A stretch of DNA of 37,921 nucleotides from the NCBI GenBank assembly GCA_017555085.1, contig JAFZHD010000015.1:1-37921 (forward strand). Reading direction: 5' to 3'. The position numbers were made by a program, and so were the translations under genes. The DNA is from Muribaculaceae bacterium (GTDB lineage: Bacteria > Bacteroidota > Bacteroidia > Bacteroidales > Muribaculaceae). Shown here piece by piece: positions 32,455 to 37,921 of the stretch. The notes below the pieces were generated by a model, which had not been told where the DNA came from, did no database searches, and saw only the letters and a list, made by a program, of their open reading frames with translations. How positions within the stretch are numbered: the stretch's first letter is position 1; each line of letters opens with the position of its first letter.

Positions 32455-33915
32455 CTATTTCACTATTTCTTTTCTTGTTGTGCCGTCGCTCATTTTGATA
32501 ATGTTGACCCCCTGTGTCGGTTGACTTAATCGACGGCCGTATAGGTCATAGCGAGCTGTTTCAGTGGCATCATTATAGGTAATGATATCTTCGACGCTGC
32601 TAATGTCTTCAACTTCATAAATTATTTCGCCTCGGGCATTCTCGATACTTCTAAATTTGGTGTAGGTTGTGCTTTCAGGCTGAATAGGATACAATAAATC
32701 GCCACCGGTTTGATTGTAAGCCAAACCTATGCCTTCGATAAATTTAAGTCGCAAGACACCATCTATAACACTCTTAAAAGAGCTTACACCACGGCTTGTG
32801 CCTCCGACTTTAATTGTTGATCTTTCTTTATTAACAGAGATGAAATAGTTTTCGCTTAAAAATGGCACCCAATTTTGGTCGGCATTTTCCATATCTGAAA
32901 AATCATATAGCAACACTTCGTCTGAGTATTTTTTATCCTGACTCATATAATGTGTCGGCAATTCGGCATTACTCTGCTCAGGATTATATATTGCATATAC
33001 TTTTCGGCCGATAATATCTTCACGCAATAATGCTCGAGCAACATAATTTGAAGCATCGTTGTCGTCCATTATATAAAAACATTTTTTATACCTCATCAAA
33101 TCTACAATAGAGTCTCCTTTCATTTCTATATAGTAGGGCTTTTCGGCTGAATTTCCCGATTTTTCATCTTTAGTAATCAACACTCCATTCCATTTCAGCC
33201 CCTCTCGCAAAAGGCAGGCATAAGAATCTGGTGATTCATACACGATCTCTCCTTTGGAATTCTCAAAATTTAGAAAATCATAAAATAGACCTCCGCAACC
33301 ACTGCAAATTGTTGTTTTTGGCTCGTTGTGAAACAAATCACCACCCTCTTTGAAATAACGTTTGGCAAGACCTAAACCTTCAATTATATCTAACGACTCT
33401 CCCTCACTATCGGTAAATGTGTGCATTTTATGAGTTTGAGAATCTATTTCGATATTAGATTCTGTGTAGCGAAACGATTCAAAATCGGTCCATTCATCCA
33501 TTGATACTCTCCATTCCTGATTAGGATTGCTAATATCGGCAAAATCATACAATAAAAACTCTTTGCCATATTTATCTATATGAGATTCTGAATTACTTAT
33601 ATATAGGTCGTGATTTGACCGTGCATATACCTTTTTATTCGCAACATCTTCTCTCAAATAGGCATAAGGAATATTGTTGGACTTTTCGGCTGTTTCATAA
33701 ATATAGTAGCATTTTTTATATGAAACATTATCGATGATAGTATCTCCTTTAATTTCTATATAATAATGGTCTATCAGATAGGGCTGATCCCATTTGCCTA
33801 TCTCGTCTTTTCTATAACAATTCCATTTCACGCCCTCGCGAACGAGTGGGATGTATTCCTGTGCCATGGCACCAAGGCTGCACATCAAAATCAATAAAGT
33901 AAAGTTCCTTTTCAT
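32455..33915 (-). CDS. Secreted protein of two repeated units, C-terminal T9SS-like tail, unknown function
   Basis: 486 residues. Signal peptide RNFTLLILMCSLGAMAQ. Two homologous units are visible: the first (about 20-225) from YIPLVREGVKWNC through YYIEIKGDTIIDNVSYKKCYYI, YLREDVANKKVYA, LLYDFADISN and IIEGLGLAKRYFKEGGDLF; the second (about 232-440) from CLLREGLKWNG through YYIEMKGDSIVDLMRYKKCFYI, LLREDIIGRKVYA, LLYDFSDMEN and FIEGIGLAYNQTGGDLL. The end, TARYDLYGRRLSQPTQGVNIIKM..GTTRKEIVK, resembles short C-terminal tails of secreted Bacteroidales proteins. No enzyme motif is recognised. The paralogue at 33985 has one unit and is 69 bases upstream in the same direction. Confidence 0.8.
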   Translation of the reverse strand: MKRNFTLLILMCSLGAMAQEYIPLVREGVKWNCYRKDEIGKWDQPYLIDHYYIEIKGDTIIDNVSYKKCYYIYETAEKSNNIPYAYLREDVANKKVYARSNHDLYISNSESHIDKYGKEFLLYDFADISNPNQEWRVSMDEWTDFESFRYTESNIEIDSQTHKMHTFTDSEGESLDIIEGLGLAKRYFKEGGDLFHNEPKTTICSGCGGLFYDFLNFENSKGEIVYESPDSYACLLREGLKWNGVLITKDEKSGNSAEKPYYIEMKGDSIVDLMRYKKCFYIMDDNDASNYVARALLREDIIGRKVYAIYNPEQSNAELPTHYMSQDKKYSDEVLLYDFSDMENADQNWVPFLSENYFISVNKERSTIKVGGTSRGVSSFKSVIDGVLRLKFIEGIGLAYNQTGGDLLYPIQPESTTYTKFRSIENARGEIIYEVEDISSVEDIITYNDATETARYDLYGRRLSQPTQGVNIIKMSDGTTRKEIVK

Positions 33916-33984
33916 GATACATCTATTTTTAGTTAGACAATTTACTTATCTCAATCACAGCTCCTTTCTGAGCATTTGAAACCA

Positions 33985-34851
33985 TTATTTCACCACTTCT
34001 TTGCGGACCGAGCCGTCGCTCATCTTGACGATGTTGACACCCTGTGCAGGCTGGCTCAACTGACGGCCATAAAGGTCATAACGAGTGGTTTCAACAGCAT
34101 CTTTGCCGGTTGAAGCTACGCTTTCAATGCCATTATATTCTTGTGCCACATAAACGATATTGCCTTCGGCATCTTCAAAATTCAGGAATAACGGATAAAA
34201 GTTGTACCCACACATACAAATAGACGGATGAGGCACCAACAAATCACCGCAGCCTCTTTTATCTCGACCATTAGTATTACCCTTACAAAAACCTACGCTT
34301 TCCAATAAATCAATGTCTAATTCTGGTAAATCAAATGGACTTTTGAGAGTGAACATTTTGCAGTTACTTTCAGCAACTTTTATTGTTCTTTGGGAATAAC
34401 TTTCAGCGCCAAATGTCCGGAGCCAATATTGCTCCAGATTCAAAACATTATCGAAATCATACAATAGGAATTCTGAATACAACGCACCATCATAATTATA
34501 AATTTCATCAGTAGCATAATCAATTTTATCATGCTTGTATTCAGGGTTAAACATTGCATAAACTTTCTTAGCGACTACATCTTCGCGTACAAATGCTCGG
34601 GGAATGTCGTTAGGGTAATTCGCGCTATTCTCAAAAATATAATAGCATTTTTTATACGCCTTTTCGTTAATAATGGTATCGCCTTTGAACTCGATATGAT
34701 ACTTATGCTCAAAATTATCTTCCTCAGAGTACAGACTATATCCACACAACAAGCAATTCCACTTTACACCTTCGCGAACAAGAGGGGTATATTCTTGTGC
34801 CATGACACTAAGGCTACACATCAAAATCAATAAAGTAATAATTTTTTTCAT
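33985..34851 (-). CDS. Secreted protein of one repeated unit, paralogue of the following gene
   Basis: 288 residues from the ATG at 34851, where the signal peptide KKIITLLILMCSLSVMAQ begins; longer starts overlap the promoter. The single unit (YTPLVREGVKWNC, YHIEFKGDTIINEKAYKKCYYI, FVREDVVAKKVYAMFNPEY, LLYDFDNVLN, LLESVGFCKGN, CGDLLVPHPSICMCG) aligns with both units of the downstream paralogue. The end, TTRYDLYGRQLSQPAQGVNI..VRKEVVK, is nearly the same tail, consistent with type IX export. Extra cysteines occur in RGCGDLL and CMCG. Function unknown. Promoter at 34890-34921 fits the consensus exactly. Confidence 0.8.
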   Translation of the reverse strand: MKKIITLLILMCSLSVMAQEYTPLVREGVKWNCLLCGYSLYSEEDNFEHKYHIEFKGDTIINEKAYKKCYYIFENSANYPNDIPRAFVREDVVAKKVYAMFNPEYKHDKIDYATDEIYNYDGALYSEFLLYDFDNVLNLEQYWLRTFGAESYSQRTIKVAESNCKMFTLKSPFDLPELDIDLLESVGFCKGNTNGRDKRGCGDLLVPHPSICMCGYNFYPLFLNFEDAEGNIVYVAQEYNGIESVASTGKDAVETTRYDLYGRQLSQPAQGVNIVKMSDGSVRKEVVK

Positions 34852-34889
34852 AAGCGACGTTGATTTTAAGGTACTAATATGATTTTTCG

Positions 34890-34921
34890 CAAAAATATTG
34901 ATTGTTTTTATTATTTCCAAA
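34890..34921 (-). promoter_or_regulatory. Promoter of the paired secreted-protein genes
   Basis: Minus strand: TTTG (34918-34921), 20-base spacer, TATTTTTG (34890-34897), 38 bases before the ATG at 34851. One of the best consensus matches in the window. Confidence 0.72.
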
Positions 34922-35059
34922 TTTTTTAGTTCACTTTTTTATTTACAAATTTTCACAATTGGGGGGTGAGCTATAGTTGCTGAATATCAGTTGATTACAT
35001 GCATTATGCCATGCTCATTTTTTTTGAGATATGCAACATCTTTGATGTTGATTTGCCGG

Positions 35060-35330
35060 GCCTTGTCTATCCCCACAATTGCGGTGCACCTTCATTGTGG
35101 GGTTTCCCGCTGTGTAACGCCTTCGGCGTAGCATATCCGGAGGCAATTGAGAGTTGAGAATTGAGAGGTTTGACGAAAATCAGCGTCAGCCTTTGCAACA
35201 ATTGCTCCCCTGCTATGATAGGGGAGCTGTCACGAAGTGACTGAGGGGTCAGCTTTTACACTCACCTCCTCCGAATTGCCAAGATGTCAATTCTCGTCCT
35301 CCTATCTACTCCGTAGCAGGAGGACACTTG
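35060..35330. repeat. Cluster of palindromes in a gene-free 480-base stretch
   Basis: The gap from 34922 to 35401 has no supportable gene. It holds four clean inverted repeats: CCCCACAAT/ATTGTGGGG (35071-35079, 35094-35102), ACGCC/GGCGT (35117-35121, 35125-35129), GCTCCCCT/AGGGGAGC (35204-35211, 35220-35227) with GTCAC/GTGAC following (35229-35233, 35237-35241), and GTCCTCCT/AGGAGGAC (35296-35303, 35318-35325). A short direct repeat GAGAGTTGAGAATTGAGAGG is at 35149-35168. The pattern resembles intergenic palindromic repeat elements (REP-like) of unknown origin; no transposase is linked. Confidence 0.6.
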
Positions 35331-35401
35331 GGAAATTGTATTATCTTGATTTTGGTTGACTGTATATTGCTCAAGCTCTCATTGCTCCTTTTGTCTTAAT
35401 A

Positions 35402-36010
35402 TTAGAAATTATATCCGACGCCTACTGAAACGACATCACTTTCAGCAGCATATTTATTTAAATTAGACAAGCCCCAATTATAAGCGACTTTAACTGAAAT
35501 GTGGTTAATGTTTAATCTTGCACCGAGTTGCCATCGCCACCCAACAGCATTGAATTCATCTGAAATTATTATACCATTCAAATTTTCGTGTTGTTCAAGA
35601 GCGCAATTAAATATTGGACCGGTAAACAAATCGAGAGTATTGCTTTTATAGCAATTAAACGAATAACCCGCAATAGCTGACAATCCGAATCCAAACTCGC
35701 TCGAATGTGAGCCTTCATTCTTTCTTGGAGTGCCAGTACCGGGTTCAGGATATCCTCCGAGATATTGGGTCAATTTATGATTTTCATAATACAACGACAA
35801 CTCGGGTTGAACAAACAGCCCTTTATATAGCATAAACTTGTAACCACCTGCAATTGTCGTTCCCCAAAACTCGATTTCGGGATGAAATTCTTGCTGATTT
35901 ACCGAAAAATCGGCTCCTGCCGAAACGGTAAAGCCACTTTTGTAAACACTTTGTGCCGACATTATAGACGCACATAGTGCCATAATTGTGATAACTAAAA
36001 ATCGTGCCAT
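35402..36010 (-). CDS. Outer-membrane beta-barrel protein (porin-like)
   Basis: 202 residues from the ATG at 36010, where the signal peptide RFLVITIMALCASIMSAQ starts; a longer form from 36049 would begin inside the promoter box. The mature protein alternates hydrophobic and polar residues in strands (FTVSAGADFSVNQQ, TTIAGGYKFMLYKGLFVQPELSLYYE, FGFGLSAIAGYSF, WRWQLGARLNINH) and ends in Phe (VVSVGVGYNF), the classic outer-membrane signature. It is an eight-strand-like small barrel of the OMP_b-brl type; no specific ligand is evident. It is the next gene after the C10 protease in the same direction. Confidence 0.86.
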   Translation of the reverse strand: MARFLVITIMALCASIMSAQSVYKSGFTVSAGADFSVNQQEFHPEIEFWGTTIAGGYKFMLYKGLFVQPELSLYYENHKLTQYLGGYPEPGTGTPRKNEGSHSSEFGFGLSAIAGYSFNCYKSNTLDLFTGPIFNCALEQHENLNGIIISDEFNAVGWRWQLGARLNINHISVKVAYNWGLSNLNKYAAESDVVSVGVGYNF

Positions 36011-36046
36011 AACCGTGTCTTTTTTGAGATTAAAATATAACTTTCG

Positions 36047-36054
36047 CAAATATA
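36047..36054 (-). promoter_or_regulatory. Promoter -7 box for the beta-barrel gene
   Basis: TATATTTG on the minus strand, in the 55-base gap after the C10 protease stop; 36 bases before the ATG at 36010. No TTG at ideal spacing. Confidence 0.45.
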
Positions 36055-36065
36055 TCTTATTTTCA

Positions 36066-37454
36066 TCAAATAGGAGTTATATTATAAATTATTTTTCTAT
36101 CCACAATTTGTCCTTCGTTTTCATATCCGGGTAATTGCAAGGAGAAATCATAATAAAAACCATTTGAATATCCACCCCATCCCCAATTCATATAAAAATG
36201 ATACGATATTAATTCTGAATCATCAATATGATTGACACATGTAAATCGTTCAGGATATGTTATGGTATATATTTCATAACGATATTTGCTGTGATGATGT
36301 TTTCCTCCTGAAACGACCCATGCATGTCCACTTTCCTCTTGCGTCCACCCGGCCATTATAACGGGCTTGTTTACCTCTAAATTATCCCAAACATAAGAAC
36401 ATACATGATTCCCTTTTGATGTCGTATATCCATATGATTTTATTGCATTATTTAAATTGTCAAGAGTAGTTGGTGTTTCGTTTAAAGAAGGTTCTGCATG
36501 AGCTCTATCCGCAAGTTGCTTAATAAAAGCTGCAGTTGTTGTTGTCGCGTAATACAAAGGCATTGATGCCCAATTAATGTTGGACGGATGTTGAAAGTGC
36601 CTCATTGTTTGAGCTGCAGCTATTGGGCCACAACCCGCCGGAGGCAATTCGCCATTTATAGGACTAAATGCACTATTAAACCCATTATGTTGAGACCATG
36701 TTGTCAGCAAAAAATTGCTTATAGTTCCTTGGGATAGATCTATCGGTTTCCCTACAATCATCGTTAAACGCTCGATGTCTTCTTCATATTCTGGATAGAT
36801 ATAATTTTGTGCCCAATATTGAATTTCCTCGTTTATATCATCATTACCAGTATCTTCATTCAATGCATAGATATCATAATGTTTTGAAATCCAACTCATA
36901 ACACTATCTTGTACAACAACCTGAGATGCTAAAATTTCATCACCTGACATTCGGCTGACACAAATGGGATTTAACTCTTTCTTATTCTCATACTTGTGCC
37001 ATTGTTTGCGAAACGCATTTTGGACACCTTTAGGCATACTTGCGGATTTTACAATAGTCTTTATTGCCGTATTTTTCCACGACAGCATTCCCTCTGAAGA
37101 ATGTTCTGTAACCACAAAATTCCCGGTTTCATTATAAGCCAATACAGGGAAATAGTTCTTTGTGGCGCTGATAAGAACAAAGCCTCCATTGTTCTCATAA
37201 TTTACTACATAAATCAATGGATTGCCTTCTTCGTCACTAATAGTTTCCATTGTGTAGTTATTTGCTCGTGTTTCCGGTTTGTTGAGAACCGATTTTAAGA
37301 TATTGTTAATTTCTGACTCGTTAACTTTAACCGAATCGGTAGCCAAAGCATTTTCAACCAGATTTTTTACTGCGTTTTCAGGAACTACGTCCAAGTCATT
37401 GTTGCATGCTACAAAAGCTATGCATAAGACTAATAAAAGATGATTAAATTTCAT
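36066..37454 (-). CDS. C10 family (streptopain-like) cysteine protease, lipoprotein
   Basis: 462 residues. Lipoprotein signal LLLVLCIAFVAC with lipobox Cys17. Residues about 20-240 form a pro-region that includes a Spi-like segment (GNPLIYVVNYENNGGFVLISATKNYFPVLAYNE). The papain-like catalytic domain has PPAGCGPIAAAQTMRHF with Cys275, GHAWVVSGGK with His377, and the NWGWGGYSNGFY motif (423-434); all are hallmarks of C10 peptidases such as streptopain and Bacteroides Bfp proteases. The protein would be made as an inactive precursor and act on the cell surface or in the periplasm. No clear -7 box is found upstream, and a strong terminator lies between it and the DUF3244 gene. Confidence 0.92.
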   Translation of the reverse strand: MKFNHLLLVLCIAFVACNNDLDVVPENAVKNLVENALATDSVKVNESEINNILKSVLNKPETRANNYTMETISDEEGNPLIYVVNYENNGGFVLISATKNYFPVLAYNETGNFVVTEHSSEGMLSWKNTAIKTIVKSASMPKGVQNAFRKQWHKYENKKELNPICVSRMSGDEILASQVVVQDSVMSWISKHYDIYALNEDTGNDDINEEIQYWAQNYIYPEYEEDIERLTMIVGKPIDLSQGTISNFLLTTWSQHNGFNSAFSPINGELPPAGCGPIAAAQTMRHFQHPSNINWASMPLYYATTTTAAFIKQLADRAHAEPSLNETPTTLDNLNNAIKSYGYTTSKGNHVCSYVWDNLEVNKPVIMAGWTQEESGHAWVVSGGKHHHSKYRYEIYTITYPERFTCVNHIDDSELISYHFYMNWGWGGYSNGFYYDFSLQLPGYENEGQIVDRKIIYNITPI

Positions 37455-37506
37455 GGTAAATTGGTTTAGTTATTTAAAATGATTGTTTTAAAGTTTTCCC
37501 GTTTTA

Positions 37507-37558
37507 GAAAAAGACCACAAGCAACATAAATAATCACCTATGTTACTTATGGCCTTTT
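37507..37558 (-). terminator. Strong terminator between DUF3244 gene and C10 protease gene
   Basis: Minus strand: a 20-base left arm (37539-37558) and a 20-base right arm (37509-37528) pair throughout, with three G-U pairs and a 10-base loop, followed by a T run (CTTTTTC). It starts 10 bases after the DUF3244 stop. Confidence 0.85.
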
Positions 37559-37567
37559 CGGAAGTTT

Positions 37568-37921
37568 TTACTCAATGGTGTATTCGCCGGAGTAAGTAGA
37601 ACCGTTGTCGGTGGTGAGAGTGATGGCATAAGAGCCGGTAGCCGATGAAACAGAAACGGTTTCCATACCGCTGTCGCTACAAGCATCATCACTCCACAAC
37701 TCGCCAGTTGTGAGATTGATTACATCAACATCCATGCAACCTATATCCTCATTAAATTGAAGATAGATTACTCCGTTTTGATAATACGCCGAGATCTCAG
37801 TTCCATAATCGGGTGTGCGTGGACGAAGTGGTTTTTCTTGGCGTTCCACTTTAATTGGAATAAATTCGTTTGAATCCGTTCCCCCTTGCTCTATATTTCC
37901 ACTTATTATAGAGCACAATAA
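37568..37921 (-). CDS. DUF3244 small exported protein, 5' end outside the window
   Basis: 117 residues are readable; the frame is open to the window edge, so the start is missing. The visible start LLCSIISGNIEQGG looks like the end of a signal peptide. The body (ISAYYQNGVIYLQFNEDIGCMDVDVINLTTGELW, SVSSATGSYAITLTTDNGSTYSGEYTIE) is a single immunoglobulin-like beta domain of the DUF3244 type, common in Bacteroidales. The gene is upstream of the C10 protease on the same strand but a strong terminator separates them. A small secreted beta protein next to such a protease could be an inhibitor; that is inference only. Confidence 0.8.
   Translation of the reverse strand, partial: LLCSIISGNIEQGGTDSNEFIPIKVERQEKPLRPRTPDYGTEISAYYQNGVIYLQFNEDIGCMDVDVINLTTGELWSDDACSDSGMETVSVSSATGSYAITLTTDNGSTYSGEYTIE

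Noticed and set aside
34852..34920. Longer start for the one-unit secreted protein
   Set aside because: It would overlap the consensus promoter at 34890-34921 and bury the signal peptide.
35060..35330. CRISPR array
   Set aside because: The inverted repeats differ from one another and are not regularly spaced; there are no identical repeats and no cas genes.

Overview
The window looks like a chromosomal segment of a gut-type Bacteroidales bacterium, most plausibly Muribaculaceae or a close relative. The support is: many promoters of the Bacteroidetes type (TTG or TTTG, 18-21 bases, then TAnnTTTG), start sites without Shine-Dalgarno sequences, a type IX secretion (T9SS) C-terminal tail, DUF4369, DUF3256 and DUF3244 proteins, the alternative bacterial GlmU family, and the gene order DUF177-rpmF-fabH-era. 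No tRNA, rRNA, CRISPR array or insertion sequence was recognised.

Layout. At 1-324 (minus) lies the 5' end of thiM behind a TPP riboswitch and its promoter. 376-3271 (plus) is a three-gene glycosyltransferase cassette. 3278-4372 (minus) is a lipoprotein with a thioredoxin-like fold but no active-site cysteines. 4552-6010 (plus) pairs a TSCPD-domain protein with a GlmU-like enzyme. At 6062-12093 a small DNA-binding-like protein diverges from a membrane Ser/Thr kinase, followed by two DUF3857/transglutaminase-fold exported proteins; the second has lost the catalytic residues. 12159-17954 (minus) carries der and, upstream of it, an operon of lipoprotein, SUI1/eIF1-like factor and a UvrD/RecB-type helicase-nuclease. 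18197-21076 (plus) encodes a large T9SS cell-surface protein. 21159-24016 (minus) is era, fabH, rpmF and DUF177. 24090-30043 (minus) is a compact run: deaD-type helicase, DUF3256 protein, xseA, xseB, a membrane protein and an alpha/beta hydrolase. 30251-32310 (minus) is a HAD phosphatase followed by an orphan sensor histidine kinase.

From about 32.4 kb to the end the DNA is visibly more A/T-rich and the genes are accessory and exported: two paralogous secreted proteins built from one and two copies of the same unit, a 480-base non-coding stretch packed with palindromes, an outer-membrane beta-barrel, a C10 (streptopain-like) cysteine protease lipoprotein, and the truncated gene of a small DUF3244 protein that could be a protease partner. 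A strong terminator separates the last two.

Most of the window is housekeeping (GTPases for ribosome assembly, lipid initiation, DNA repair nucleases, RNA helicase). The parts with most room for new biology are the kinase/transglutaminase block (6.1-12.1 kb), the Cys-less TlpA-like lipoprotein, the unit-repeat secreted proteins with the palindrome cluster, and the C10 protease neighbourhood. All functions were read from the sequence by eye; none was checked by database search.
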